In this document: piece by piece, positions 36,431 to 45,548 of the stretch
How the letters are laid out: every line of letters starts with the position of its first letter
Numbering within the stretch: the stretch's first letter is position 1
Assembly (NCBI RefSeq): GCF_002205635.1
Contig: NZ_NISJ01000005.1
Span: 62,001-126,000, forward strand
Source of the DNA: Sphingopyxis witflariensis
GTDB taxonomy: Bacteria; Pseudomonadota; Alphaproteobacteria; Sphingomonadales; Sphingomonadaceae
Direction of reading: 5' to 3'
DNA length: 64,000 bases
Made by a program: the position numbers and the translations under genes
Notes under the pieces: model-generated
The model's database searches: none
What the model saw: the letters and a program-made list of their open reading frames with translations, nothing else
What the model was told of the DNA's origin: nothing

Positions 36431-37174
36431 ATGAGCGCCGGTCAAGCGACGCCCATGGACACGCGTCCCGTTCTGACGCCCGGGGAGTTCGAGGATCGGG
36501 CGACCCATGCCGATTCCGGCTGGTGGCTGACTGGCGAACATTTCATCCACACGGCGTCGGTGACGAACATCGACGGCTGGAATCTCTACGGGCATCCCGG
36601 CAATGCGCTGCTCACCGAAGCGCAGCGCGTACTGATGATGTGGTCGGATCTGGTCGGTCAGGTAGCCAACGGCGGCTTCGAACAGTTTATCTCCAATTAT
36701 GCAGATACGCTGGCTTTGGCGCATCGACTCATTGCGAAACTGGAATGGCCCGAGCTGTTCGAACATTTTGATCCCGCTTTTCGGGAGCAAGCAGGCGATC
36801 CGGCGGCTCCCCAACTCGTCGATTCAAGGCCATGGGGGTGGGAAGCCGATGAACTGGCGGCCAGTCGAGCCCTTATGCTGGACAGCCTCGCACGCAGCAA
36901 AACGCGATGGCGACCGTGGGCGCGGCGGGGCGAAATGGCCCTGTTCGATCAACTGTCGGACACAATATTGCAGACCTTGTATAACAAGGGGGTGTCGAAC
37001 GGCGAAATACAGCCGGTCGAAAAGCAGCCAGTGGAATATGAACCGCTTCCCCGTGTGGCTGCGGACGCTTTCGACATATGGTTCTATCTCGACAGCACGC
37101 GTGAGGCGTCTCAGCATTATGTCGGCTCCTATATACGCGCGCGCCGCGATCAATTGTGCCGAATAGACGGCTGA
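36431..37174 (+). CDS. DUF4375 (DMP19-like) protein
   Basis: A 247-residue cytoplasmic protein. The stretch LVGQVANGGFEQFISNYAD matches the NGGFxQFxxN signature of the DUF4375/DMP19 family; DMP19 of Neisseria is an acidic DNA-mimic protein. Acidic residues are frequent, especially in the C-terminal half. It is inserted between rsfS and rlmH, which are normally adjacent, and it ends one base before rlmH starts, so it is clearly in the operon. Its role, including whether it mimics DNA, is not known. Confidence 0.75.
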   Translation: MSAGQATPMDTRPVLTPGEFEDRATHADSGWWLTGEHFIHTASVTNIDGWNLYGHPGNALLTEAQRVLMMWSDLVGQVANGGFEQFISNYADTLALAHRLIAKLEWPELFEHFDPAFREQAGDPAAPQLVDSRPWGWEADELAASRALMLDSLARSKTRWRPWARRGEMALFDQLSDTILQTLYNKGVSNGEIQPVEKQPVEYEPLPRVAADAFDIWFYLDSTREASQHYVGSYIRARRDQLCRIDG

Positions 37175-37175
37175 C

Positions 37176-37604
37176 ATGCTCCTTCACATCATCGCGCGCG
37201 GGCGCATCGGGCGTGGCCCCGAGGCCGAGCTGGTCGAACGCTATATGAAGCGTGTGACCTGGGCGCAGAAGATTTCCGAGCTTCCGGACACGGGCGGTCG
37301 CGTGCCCGCAGCAGCCCCGGGCTGCCGCACCATCCTGCTCGATGAGGGCGGCGAGCAAATGAGCTCGCTCGAATTCGCCAAATTGCTGGAAGGCTGGCGT
37401 GACGGCGGGGTGCGCGAGGCGCGCTTCTGCCTCGGAGCCGCCGACGGTTTTACGCCGGAGGAACGCGAAGGTGCCGCAAAGGTCATCGCCTTTGGCCGCG
37501 CGACATGGCCGCACCTGATGGCGCGCGCGATGCTCGCCGAACAATTGTGGCGCGCCACCAGCATCATCGCCGGCCACCCCTATCACCGCGAAGGCCGCCA
37601 ATGA
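37176..37604 (+). CDS. rlmH: 23S rRNA pseudouridine-1915 N3-methyltransferase RlmH
   Basis: RlmH methylates pseudouridine 1915 in helix 69 of 23S rRNA using S-adenosylmethionine. The 142-residue SPOUT protein has LLDEGGEQMSSLEFAKLL, FCLGAADGF and the C-terminal LAEQLWRATSIIAGHPYHR knot motif. Its stop overlaps the start of the next gene (ATGA). Length and motifs are normal. Confidence 0.97.
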   Translation: MLLHIIARGRIGRGPEAELVERYMKRVTWAQKISELPDTGGRVPAAAPGCRTILLDEGGEQMSSLEFAKLLEGWRDGGVREARFCLGAADGFTPEEREGAAKVIAFGRATWPHLMARAMLAEQLWRATSIIAGHPYHREGRQ

Positions 37605-38815
37605 GGCGCACGTTCGCCGCGCTGGTTTTTGCCGTCGCAGTCGCCGGCGGCGCACTCGCGCTGGCGCAGAGCGATGCCTTCGATCCCGCCGCTATCGCCG
37701 CACGCGAGCAACAACAACTTCTGGCCGCGAAGGAGCAATCAGCCGCAGCGATGGCACGCAGCGCTGCGCTGGAAAAACAGGCTGCGTCGACAATCGATGA
37801 GGCCGACCGACTGAAAAAACGCAGCGCAGCGCTCGCCGCGCGCATTCAGTCGGCCGAGGCCGACATCAGCGCTGGCGAAGCGCGCGTCGCGCTCGTCCGC
37901 CGCCGTCTTTCCGCACAGCAGGCACGGCTGGAGCAACAACAGCAGCCCCTGCTCGAACTGACCGCCTCGCTCCAGCAACTCTCGCGCCAGCCGCCGGTGA
38001 GTGTGCTCGCGCAACCGGGGTCGCTGACCGACATGATCCATGCCCGCGCCGTGCTCGACGCGGTAATGCCGGTGATCGAACGGCGCACCGCCGGGGTCCG
38101 CCGCGAACTCGCCGTGCTGCACGCAACGCGGCAACAACAAGCTCTGGCACTGAAGGCCTTGAGCGGCAGCAAGGTCAAGCTCGCCCAGCGACGCGACGCG
38201 CTGACACGGCTCGAGAATGAAGGCCGGCTGCGCTCGCGCGAATTGATGAGCAGCGCGCAGCTGGAGGCCGACCGCGCGCTAGGTTTGGGCGAAAAAGCGC
38301 GCGACATCGCCGAGCTGATGGGCGAGCTGGAGGCCGATGGCACGGTTCGTGCCGAGTTGGCGCAACTTGCCGGTCCGGCACCGCGGCCGCGCGACCCCAC
38401 CAGCGCAAACCCCGCCCCCGCCCCACCCGCCACCGCAGCGACGGAATTGACGCGCGGCGCCTATCGCCTGCCCGTTGTCGGGCGCGTCGTCGCCGGGTTG
38501 GGTGAAGTCAATGCGAGCGGCGTGCGTTCGCGCGGGTTGACGATCGCCGCGCGACCCGGCGGACAGGTCGTCGCTCCCGCGCCGGGCCGCGTCAGCTTTG
38601 CCGGCGACTATCGCGGCTATGGCAAAATTGTCATCATCGACCATGGCGGCGGCTGGATATCGCTGATGACCGGGATGATCGGCCTGTCGGCGAGCGTCGG
38701 CGACACGCTGGACGCCGGGGCGCCGATCGGCCGCGCCGGGTCCGACGACAGCCGGATCACCGTCGAACTGCGCCGCGCGGGCCACCCGATCGACATCGCC
38801 GCGATGCTCGGCTGA
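37601..38815 (+). CDS. Murein hydrolase activator EnvC-like protein (degenerate M23)
   Basis: A 404-residue periplasmic protein with a signal peptide (LVFAVAVAGGALALAQ), a long Ala/Gln/Arg-rich coiled coil at about 28-240, a Pro-rich linker (PNPAP-like, 263-280), and a C-terminal LytM/M23 domain. The domain lacks the zinc ligands: the HxxxD position reads GLTIAARPGG and the HxH position reads ITVELRRAG. This makes it an EnvC/NlpD-type activator of amidases rather than a peptidase. It overlaps rlmH by four bases and precedes ctpA, a common arrangement in alphaproteobacteria. Confidence 0.92.
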   Translation: MRRTFAALVFAVAVAGGALALAQSDAFDPAAIAAREQQQLLAAKEQSAAAMARSAALEKQAASTIDEADRLKKRSAALAARIQSAEADISAGEARVALVRRRLSAQQARLEQQQQPLLELTASLQQLSRQPPVSVLAQPGSLTDMIHARAVLDAVMPVIERRTAGVRRELAVLHATRQQQALALKALSGSKVKLAQRRDALTRLENEGRLRSRELMSSAQLEADRALGLGEKARDIAELMGELEADGTVRAELAQLAGPAPRPRDPTSANPAPAPPATAATELTRGAYRLPVVGRVVAGLGEVNASGVRSRGLTIAARPGGQVVAPAPGRVSFAGDYRGYGKIVIIDHGGGWISLMTGMIGLSASVGDTLDAGAPIGRAGSDDSRITVELRRAGHPIDIAAMLG

Positions 38816-38926
38816 AACCGCCCCGTCCGGCCGGGAGAGCTCGCTTGACCGGCGCATAAATGCGTAGGAGGATGGCGGACCGGGGATTATAAGGCGGGAA
38901 TATTCTCGCGTGATTGAAAGACGCCC

Positions 38927-40318
38927 ATGACCGAATCGACCAAGATCGCCACCGCCCCGAAGCGCCGCTTTGCCCTTTGGCAGGGCGCCGCCGCGCTCAG
39001 CACGCTGGCGCTGGTGCCGCTGGCAACCGGCGCGATGGCGAGCGTCGATGCGTCGACGCAGGAAGAAATCGCGCGCTTCATGGATGTCTATCTGGAAGTG
39101 AAGGCCAATTATGTCGAACCGGTCAGCGACGACAAGCTGATCGAGGGCGCGATCAACGGCATGCTCGCCAGCCTCGATCCGCATTCGGGCTATCTCGACG
39201 AACGCGGCTTTTCGAATCTGCGCACGCAGACCGACGGCGAATATGGCGGGCTGGGCCTGTCGGTGACGATGGAAGACGGCGTGGTCAAGGTGATCGCCCC
39301 GACCGCCGACACGCCGGCCGCGAAGGCGGGCATCAAGGCCGGCGACTATATCACCCATATCAACAAGGAACTGATCTTCGGCATGACGCTCGACGAGGCG
39401 GTCGAGCAGATGCGCGGCCGTCCGGGGACGAAGATCGACATCACCATCGTCCGCGAAGGTCAGGACAAACCGATCGAAATGTCGCTGACGCGCGAGATCA
39501 TCGACCTGAAACCGGTCAAATGGGAAGTGAAGGGCGCCGTCGGCGTGCTGACCGTCACCAGCTTCTCCGCCGATGCCACCCGCGACCTCAAGGCCGCAAT
39601 GCTCGCGACCGAAAAATCGCTGGGCAAGAAACCCCGTGGCTGGATTCTCGACCTACGCTCGAACCCCGGCGGCCTGCTCGACGAAGCCGTGGGAATCAGT
39701 GACCTGTTCCTCGAACGCGGTGAAATCGTCTCGCAGCGCGGCCGCAAGAAAAGCGATATGGAACGCTATTTCGCCGAACCCGGCGACGTCGCGCAGGGCG
39801 CCCCGGTAGTCGTACTGATCGACGCCGGCTCGGCCTCGGCCTCCGAAATTGTCGCCGGCGCGCTGCAGGACCAGCACCGTGCGGTGGTGATGGGTGAGCG
39901 CAGCTTCGGCAAGGGATCGGTCCAGACGGTGCTACCGCTAAGCGACACCACCGCGCTCCGCCTGACGACCGCACGCTATTACACGCCGTCGGGCCGCAGC
40001 GTGCAGGAAGGCGGGATCGAGCCCGACATCCGCGTGCCCCAGTTGTCCGATCCCGACTATGCCGCGCGGCCGAAGTTCCGCGAAAGCGATCTGCGCCGTC
40101 ACCTTGTCAACGAGAAGAAAGTCGACAACGGCTTGCTCGAAAAAGATGAGAAAGCCGACCCACGCTTCACCGAGACCCCCGAACAGTTGAAAGCCAAGGG
40201 GATCGAGGATTTCCAGATGCACTATGCGCTGCAGACGATCGGCCGTATCAATCCGGCGACGCCGCGCATGGCGGAGGGTAGCAAGCCCGCCGCCGCCAAA
40301 CCAACCCGCCGCAATTAA
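38927..40318 (+). CDS. ctpA: Carboxy-terminal processing protease CtpA (S41)
   Basis: A 463-residue periplasmic serine protease that trims C-termini of envelope proteins. It has a signal peptide (LSTLALVPLATGAMA), a PDZ domain (YGGLGLSVTMEDGVVKVIAP onward, about 105-190), and the S41 catalytic core with GSASASEIVAGALQD holding the serine and the lysine 25 residues on in SFGKGSVQTVLPL. The C-terminal tail is charged and Ala/Pro-rich. It lies downstream of the envC-like gene after a 111-base gap that could hold its own promoter. Confidence 0.96.
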   Translation: MTESTKIATAPKRRFALWQGAAALSTLALVPLATGAMASVDASTQEEIARFMDVYLEVKANYVEPVSDDKLIEGAINGMLASLDPHSGYLDERGFSNLRTQTDGEYGGLGLSVTMEDGVVKVIAPTADTPAAKAGIKAGDYITHINKELIFGMTLDEAVEQMRGRPGTKIDITIVREGQDKPIEMSLTREIIDLKPVKWEVKGAVGVLTVTSFSADATRDLKAAMLATEKSLGKKPRGWILDLRSNPGGLLDEAVGISDLFLERGEIVSQRGRKKSDMERYFAEPGDVAQGAPVVVLIDAGSASASEIVAGALQDQHRAVVMGERSFGKGSVQTVLPLSDTTALRLTTARYYTPSGRSVQEGGIEPDIRVPQLSDPDYAARPKFRESDLRRHLVNEKKVDNGLLEKDEKADPRFTETPEQLKAKGIEDFQMHYALQTIGRINPATPRMAEGSKPAAAKPTRRN

Positions 40319-40330
40319 GGGACGGCTTCG

Positions 40331-40813
40331 ATGTTGAACTCGCGCCTCGCTGCGCCGCTCGTCGCGCTCGCCGCCCCGTTCCTCCTCTATGGCGGGGCGC
40401 TGGTGTCGCAATATGGCTTTGGACTGCACCCCTGCGAGATGTGCTATTGGCAGCGCTGGCCGCACCAGGCAGCGATCGTGCTGGCCGCGCTCGCGCTGCT
40501 GCTCCGCGGTAATGACCGGGCAATGCGCACGCTGACCTTCCTCGCCGCCGTCGCCATTGCCATCAGTGGCGCAATCGGCGTCTTTCACGCCGGGGTCGAA
40601 TATGGTTTCTGGGAAGGGCTGACGACCTGCAGCTCCGGCGCAAGCGGGCCGATTTCACTCAACGACATCATGGCAGCACCGATCACGCGCTGCGATGTGC
40701 CGCAATGGACGTTTGGCGGTGTTTCACTCGCCGGATTCAACGCGATCTTCTCATTCGGTGCTGTGGCGCTCGTCTTGACCTTGCTGCGCCGCCGGACCGC
40801 ATCGGCAGCATGA
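40331..40813 (+). CDS. Disulfide bond formation protein DsbB-like
   Basis: A 160-residue inner-membrane protein with four helices. It has the DsbB redox pairs: CEMC at 35-38 in GLHPCEMCYWQRWPH and the second pair Cys100 and Cys121. It would reoxidise DsbA-type partners with ubiquinone. The gene follows ctpA by 12 bases and overlaps the ubiquinone gene coq7 by four bases, an interesting neighbourhood for a quinone-using enzyme. No dsbA is in the window. Confidence 0.93.
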   Translation: MLNSRLAAPLVALAAPFLLYGGALVSQYGFGLHPCEMCYWQRWPHQAAIVLAALALLLRGNDRAMRTLTFLAAVAIAISGAIGVFHAGVEYGFWEGLTTCSSGASGPISLNDIMAAPITRCDVPQWTFGGVSLAGFNAIFSFGAVALVLTLLRRRTASAA

Positions 40814-41325
40814 CCGACAAACGTACAGCTTCGATGATCCGCGTCGATCAGGCCGGCGAATATGGCGCGACGCGCATCTATGCCGGTCAGCTCGCGGTAA
40901 TGGGCGATCGCCACCCGATGGCGCGCGAAATCGCGCATATGGCCGATCAGGAAGAGCGGCACCGCAAATTTTTCGACGATATGGTCGCGCGGCGAGGGGT
41001 TCGCCCAACCGCGCTGCAACCGGTCTGGAAGGTCGCAGGCTTTGCGCTGGGCGCAGTGACTGCCGCGATGGGACCGCGCGCCGCCATGGCGTGCACCGCC
41101 GCAGTCGAGACCGAAATCGACCGCCATTATCACGACCAGCTCGACGAACTGGGCGACAGCGACCCCGAACTCAGCGCAGCAGTCGCCGATTTCCGTGCCG
41201 AGGAACTGGAACATAAGGAAGCGGCGCTCGCCGCCGGCGCCGAAAGCGCGCCGGGCTATCCGCTGCTCAGCTTTGCGATCCGCGCCGGCTGCCGTGCAGC
41301 CATCGCGCTGTCGAAGCGTATCTGA
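40810..41325 (+). CDS. coq7: Demethoxyubiquinone hydroxylase (COQ7 family)
   Basis: A 171-residue di-iron enzyme that hydroxylates demethoxyubiquinone in ubiquinone synthesis. The ligand motifs are visible as VDQAGEYGATRIYAGQ, ADQEERHRKFF, AVETEIDRHYHDQL and AEELEHKEAAL. The start overlaps the dsbB stop (ATGA). The long in-frame upstream extension was rejected. The short length is that of bacterial COQ7 enzymes. Confidence 0.96.
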   Translation: MTDKRTASMIRVDQAGEYGATRIYAGQLAVMGDRHPMAREIAHMADQEERHRKFFDDMVARRGVRPTALQPVWKVAGFALGAVTAAMGPRAAMACTAAVETEIDRHYHDQLDELGDSDPELSAAVADFRAEELEHKEAALAAGAESAPGYPLLSFAIRAGCRAAIALSKRI

Positions 41326-41407
41326 TACAGGTTCACCGCGCCTGTCCGTTTACGGCGGATGCAGGGTCGCAGTGCCAAATGCCCGTGAAACGATAAAGGA
41401 TGATCCG

Positions 41408-42007
41408 ATGACCCGCCTCCCCGTTCTTGCGCTGATCCTGGCCGGTAGCGCCCTCGCCTTGCCCGCCGCCGCGCAGGACACGGCGGTTGAGGGTGAGAAG
41501 ATCAACCAGGTCATCGTCTATGGCAACGACAAGTGCGAACAGAGCAGCCCCGACGAAATCGTCGTTTGCAACCGCCTGCCCGAAACCGAGCGCTATCGCG
41601 TACCGCAGATGTTCCGCGGCGGCAGCGTGCTGGACCCGCGCAATCAGGCCTGGGCGAACAAGGTCGTCGCACTCGAACGCGTCGGTCGCTTTGGCACGGA
41701 CAGCTGCTCGCCGACCGGACTCGGCGGCTTCACCGGCTGCACCCAGGCACTGGTCGCAGGTGCGAAGGCCGAACGTCAGGCCGCTGACAAGACCGACTGG
41801 CAGACGATGATCGCCGATGAACGCGCCAAGCGCATCGCGGGCATCGACGCGGCCTCCGATAATGTCGAAGCCGCGGTTGTCGCCGAGGAAAAGGCGTTGC
41901 AGGAACGCCAGCGCCGCGCCGCCGAACTCGAAGCACGCGGCGGTGCGCCCGCAGACACCGCTGGTGACCCCGACGCAACGCCGCTGCCGGTCCCACCCCC
42001 GCGCTGA
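41408..42007 (+). CDS. Secreted hypothetical protein
   Basis: A 199-residue exported protein with a signal peptide (LPVLALILAGSALALPAAAQ). Mature part: four Cys in two pairs (NDKCEQSSPDEIVVCNRLPE and SCSPTGLGGFTGC) and a C-terminal charged helix followed by a Pro-rich end. The stretch SPDEIVVCNRLPETERYRVP resembles a small periplasmic protein type common in sphingomonads and of unknown role. An AAGGA site lies seven bases before the ATG. The gene stands alone downstream of coq7. Confidence 0.82.
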   Translation: MTRLPVLALILAGSALALPAAAQDTAVEGEKINQVIVYGNDKCEQSSPDEIVVCNRLPETERYRVPQMFRGGSVLDPRNQAWANKVVALERVGRFGTDSCSPTGLGGFTGCTQALVAGAKAERQAADKTDWQTMIADERAKRIAGIDAASDNVEAAVVAEEKALQERQRRAAELEARGGAPADTAGDPDATPLPVPPPR

Positions 42008-42032
42008 GCGGCGGCCCCTGCGACGGAATTTC

Positions 42033-42053
42033 GGAGTCGCTCCGCGCGACTCC
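42033..42053. terminator. Hairpin after the secreted hypothetical gene
   Basis: GGAGTCG-CTCCGCG-CGACTCC, a 7-bp perfect stem, 26 bases after the stop codon. No T tract follows, so it may be a weak or Rho-assisted terminator. Both arms contain a GANTC (CcrM) site. The remaining 220 bases before the next gene contain no other clear feature. Confidence 0.4.
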
Positions 42054-42272
42054 TGACGCCCCCTGAGTATGTCTCAATGTGGCTTTTTCATTCCCGTTCG
42101 ACGCCCGATGTCACCACAATTGCACCTTTTTTTGCAGCCCAACGCGATTTGGTTCCGAATCCGGGGCGAATCGAAGCAAATTTTAACGAATCACGTGCAA
42201 CCTGTCTTGACTCGGGAGTTTTTGAGGCAAATCGTGGCGTTTCTGGGAATCGCCGGCCTAAGGGGGCTGAAC

Positions 42273-42671
42273 ATGGCATCAACATTTGGACCGCGCCTTT
42301 GGCGGCGCTCGACCGCGAGTGTGCCTGCGGCACGTAGCTTGGGTCGCCGAATGACGCTGCACGCCGCGACCGCGCTAATCGCTTTTGCCGCGCTTCAGAT
42401 CTGGCTGGTGTCGAGCGCGATCTCCGCTGGCGCGCCTTCCGCGCTGATCATCGTCGCGCTGGTCATCCTGATTGCACTCGCGCTTCCGATTACACGTTCG
42501 GTCGAACGCCGCTGGTACCACCTCAGCCGCCAGGCACTGGCAAGCTGGGGATTGCACGCCCGGTTCCGCCGCGATGTCCGCCGCCTTTGGGCTGCAGCGC
42601 TGACGCTGCCCTTCCTGTGGGTCAGCGGCGCGATGGCCGCCACCGACGCAATCGCCAAAATCGCAGGCTGA
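42273..42671 (+). CDS. Small hypothetical membrane protein
   Basis: A 132-residue protein with two or three hydrophobic helices (LHAATALIAFAALQIWLV, ALIIVALVILIALALPIT and a weaker LPFLWVSGAMA). I do not recognise it. The ATG at 42273 follows an AGGGGGCTGAAC ribosome site; an in-frame extension to 42069 adds a segment unlike protein and was rejected. It ends 62 bases before pmbA/tldE. Confidence 0.7.
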   Translation: MASTFGPRLWRRSTASVPAARSLGRRMTLHAATALIAFAALQIWLVSSAISAGAPSALIIVALVILIALALPITRSVERRWYHLSRQALASWGLHARFRRDVRRLWAAALTLPFLWVSGAMAATDAIAKIAG

Positions 42672-42733
42672 TCCGGCGCCCCGCCACCGACTTTGATTTT
42701 GACGGCTTCGCCTGCGCCGTATAGGGCGCAGAA

Positions 42734-44077
42734 ATGCTGACCGTTTCCGAAGCCCTCGATCGCGCGCAGATGTTGTGCGACGCCGCCGTCAAAGCCGGCG
42801 CCGACGCCGCCGACGCGCTTTACTATTGCAATGCCGCCACCTCGGTCTCGATGCGTCTTGGCGCGCTCGAGGATGTCGAACGGTCGGAAGGGCAGGATAT
42901 TTCGCTGCGCGTCTTCGTCGGCCAGCGCAGCGCGAGCGTATCGACCGCCGACATGGATGCCGGCGAACTCGCCAAGCTGGTCGAGCGCTGCGTCGCCATG
43001 GCACTCGAAGCCCCCGAAGATCCCTATGCCGGGCTCGCCCCGGAGGAGTTGCTGTTCAAAGGCCCCGCCCCCGATTTTGATCTCGACGACGGCAGCGAAG
43101 CCGATCCCAAGGCGCTGCGCGAAGCCGCATTGGCAGTTGAGGAAGCCGCGCGCGCCGTCGCGGGCGTCACCAACAGCGAAGGCGGCAGCGCAAGCCACAG
43201 CCGCACGCGCTTCGCGCTCGCGACCAGCCACGGCTTCGCCGGTGGCTATGGGTCGAGCGGTCACAGCCTGTCGGCGAGCGTGATCGCGGGCGAGGGCTCG
43301 AACATGCAGCGCGACTATGGCTGGCACAGCGCGCATTATCTGGCGGACCTCGAAAGCGTCGCCGACATCGGCACGCGCGCCGGCACCCGCGCCGTCGCGC
43401 GCCTCAATCCCGGCAAGGCGCCCGTCGGCAAGGTCCCCGTGCTGCTCGATCCGCGCGTCAGCGGCGGTATGATCGGCCATTTGCTGGGCGCGATTGCCGG
43501 CCCCGCAATTGCGCGCGGCACCAGCTTCCTGCTCGGCAAGGAAGAACAGGCGCTGTTCGACAGCGGCATCATCATCCGCGACGATCCGCACCGCCAACGC
43601 GGACTGCGCAGCCGCGCCTTCGACGGCGAAGGCCTGCCGACCGCAGCGCGCGACATCGTTGCGAATGGCAAGATCACCGGCTGGCTGCTCGACACCGCGT
43701 CGGCAAAGCAGCTCGGCCTTGCACCCACCGGCCATGCCAGCCGTGGCGGCGGCGCATCGGGGGTCAGCGCGAGCAACCTTCACCTTGCGGCCGGCAACCA
43801 GTCGCCCGCCGAGTTGATGGCGGGCATCAGGGACGGCGTCTATGTCACCGAACTGATCGGTCAGGGCGTCAACATGACCACCGGCGACTATAGCCGCGGC
43901 GCGTCGGGCTTTCTGATCAAGGATGGCCAGATTGCCGGACCGATCGCCGAATTCACCATCGCCGGAAATCTGATCGACATGTTCGCGGCGATCATCCCTG
44001 CCGACGACCTCGAATTCCGCCACGGTACCAACGCCCCTACCCTGCGCATCGACGGCATGACCGTCGCAAGCAGCTAA
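42734..44077 (+). CDS. pmbA: TldE/PmbA-family protein, partner of the TldD metallopeptidase
   Basis: A 447-residue homologue of PmbA/TldE, which pairs with TldD to degrade small unfolded or modified peptides in the cytoplasm. Seen are FAGGYGSSGHSLSASVIAGEGSNMQRDYG, VLLDPRVSGGMIGHLLGAI and GVYVTELIGQGVNMTTGDYSRGASGFLI, read as family blocks. It lacks the HExxxH site, as the E subunit does. tldD is not in the window. The next gene, 12 bases on, is a CysQ-like phosphatase, an association usual in alphaproteobacteria. Confidence 0.95.
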   Translation: MLTVSEALDRAQMLCDAAVKAGADAADALYYCNAATSVSMRLGALEDVERSEGQDISLRVFVGQRSASVSTADMDAGELAKLVERCVAMALEAPEDPYAGLAPEELLFKGPAPDFDLDDGSEADPKALREAALAVEEAARAVAGVTNSEGGSASHSRTRFALATSHGFAGGYGSSGHSLSASVIAGEGSNMQRDYGWHSAHYLADLESVADIGTRAGTRAVARLNPGKAPVGKVPVLLDPRVSGGMIGHLLGAIAGPAIARGTSFLLGKEEQALFDSGIIIRDDPHRQRGLRSRAFDGEGLPTAARDIVANGKITGWLLDTASAKQLGLAPTGHASRGGGASGVSASNLHLAAGNQSPAELMAGIRDGVYVTELIGQGVNMTTGDYSRGASGFLIKDGQIAGPIAEFTIAGNLIDMFAAIIPADDLEFRHGTNAPTLRIDGMTVASS

Positions 44078-44089
44078 GGGCGATATCGG

Positions 44090-44881
44090 GTGCCCGGCCG
44101 CAACCTCGAAGCCGTGATCGCCGCGACCCGCGAGGTCGGCGACATGGCGATGGCGCGCTGGCGCGGAGAGGGTAAGGCGGTCAATGTCTGGAACAAATCG
44201 CACGACAATCCGGTCAGCGACGTCGATCTTGCAGTCGATGCGCGGCTGAAAGCCGTGCTCGGCGCGATGGTGCCCGAGGCGGGCTGGCTATCCGAAGAAA
44301 CCGCCGATAACGCGGACCGCCTGTCATGCCGCGCGATGTGGTGCGTCGATCCGATCGACGGGACCCGCGACTTTATCCGCGGCCGCCCCGGCTGGTGCGT
44401 GTCGGTCGCTCTCGTGGTTGACGGCACGCCAGAACTGGGCGTCCTATATGCCCCTGCACTCGACGAACTCTGGGTCGCACAGCGCGGAAAGGGCGCGCTG
44501 CTCAATGGCGAGGCGCTGCACGCCAGCCAGCGCACAACCTTTGACGGCGCGCGCGTCCCCGCCGACAGCTTGCCCAAGATCGACCGCGACCTCGTCATGG
44601 TCACCAAACCCAACAGCATCGCGCTGCGCATCGCGCTGGTCGCCGACGACCGCGCCGACCTCGTCGCGACGCTGCGCTGGGGGTTCGAATGGGATGTCGC
44701 TGCGGCGGCCCTGATCGCGACCGAGGCTGGCGCCAGCGTCACCGACGCCTTCGGCCAGCCGCTGGCCTTCAATACCCCGCGCGCGCAGGCGTTCGGAGTC
44801 ATCGCGTGCGCCCCCGCTATCCACCAGGCCGTCGTCGACCGCTTGCGCGATCGCGCCGTGGCGCTTACAGCGCCCTCCTGA
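44090..44881 (+). CDS. Inositol monophosphatase-family phosphatase (CysQ-like)
   Basis: A 263-residue Mg-dependent phosphatase. Metal-binding motifs are SEE in WLSEETAD, WCVDPIDGTRDFIRG, and WEWDVAAA-like FEWDVAAAALIATEAG. The family includes inositol monophosphatase, histidinol phosphatase and 3'(2'),5'-bisphosphate nucleotidase (CysQ); the neighbouring tldE favours the CysQ-like group seen in related bacteria, but substrate cannot be settled. It starts with GTG at 44090. Confidence 0.9.
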   Translation: MPGRNLEAVIAATREVGDMAMARWRGEGKAVNVWNKSHDNPVSDVDLAVDARLKAVLGAMVPEAGWLSEETADNADRLSCRAMWCVDPIDGTRDFIRGRPGWCVSVALVVDGTPELGVLYAPALDELWVAQRGKGALLNGEALHASQRTTFDGARVPADSLPKIDRDLVMVTKPNSIALRIALVADDRADLVATLRWGFEWDVAAAALIATEAGASVTDAFGQPLAFNTPRAQAFGVIACAPAIHQAVVDRLRDRAVALTAPS

Positions 44882-44917
44882 CCCGCGGTTTTGCGGGCTC
44901 CGATCGCCGCAGTGCGC

Positions 44918-44946
44918 TTGACAATCGGCTCGACTCGCCGTAACGG
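44918..44946 (+). promoter_or_regulatory. Candidate promoter of the rpsM operon
   Basis: TTGACA at 44918-44923, 17 bases, then TAACGG at 44941-44946, about 135 bases upstream of rpsM. A perfect -35 with standard spacing and a moderate -10 fits a housekeeping promoter. It means the short alpha operon is transcribed on its own here. Confidence 0.55.
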
Positions 44947-45078
44947 CAGCCCTATTCCGACATCTTGACCGGACGGCGAAGCGCGCCTGCGCATCGTGGT
45001 CCGTTTTTTGCGTTGGAAGTCAGACGCTTTGAGATGGGGCCGTTTGCCAGCGCCCTGTGGAGCAGGAGAAAGTTTACC

Positions 45079-45447
45079 ATGGCACGTATTGCGGGCGTCA
45101 ATTTGCCCACCAACAAACGCGTAATCATCGCGCTCACCTACATCCACGGCATCGGTCGCAAGACTGCCGTCGATATCGCCAACAAGCTCGGCATCGATCA
45201 CACGCGCCGCGTGCAGGATCTGTCCGACGCCGAAGTGCTCCAGATCCGTGAAACGCTCGACGCCGATCACACGGTCGAAGGCGATCTTCGCCGCACCGTG
45301 GCGATGAACATCAAGCGCCTGATGGATCTCGCCTGCTATCGCGGCCTGCGTCATCGCAAGGGCCTTCCGGTCCGTGGTCAGCGCACGCACACCAATGCGC
45401 GCACCCGCAAGGGCAAGGCCAAGGCGATCGCCGGTAAGAAGAAGTAA
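45079..45447 (+). CDS. rpsM: 30S ribosomal protein S13 (uS13)
   Basis: A 122-residue head protein of the small ribosomal subunit, contacting the large subunit and the P-site tRNA. It begins [20 protein letters not shown], has THIHGIG-type [11 protein letters not shown], and ends with the basic [20 protein letters not shown] region. The ATG is at 45079, after an AGCAGGAGAAAG ribosome site. It opens the rpsM-rpsK-rpoA-rplQ group. Confidence 0.99.
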   Translation: MARIAGVNLPTNKRVIIALTYIHGIGRKTAVDIANKLGIDHTRRVQDLSDAEVLQIRETLDADHTVEGDLRRTVAMNIKRLMDLACYRGLRHRKGLPVRGQRTHTNARTRKGKAKAIAGKKK

Positions 45448-45548
45448 GGTTTGAGCGCGTCCCCGGGCGCGCTTCCTTATTTTTCGCCGGAGGCACGCCG
45501 CAAGGCGCCACCGGTCAGCTTCAGGAATTCAGGATTTAGGATAGCAAC

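Noticed and set aside
37601..38815. Active M23 endopeptidase
   Set aside because: The zinc-binding HxxxD and HxH positions are replaced, so an EnvC-type activator is the better call.
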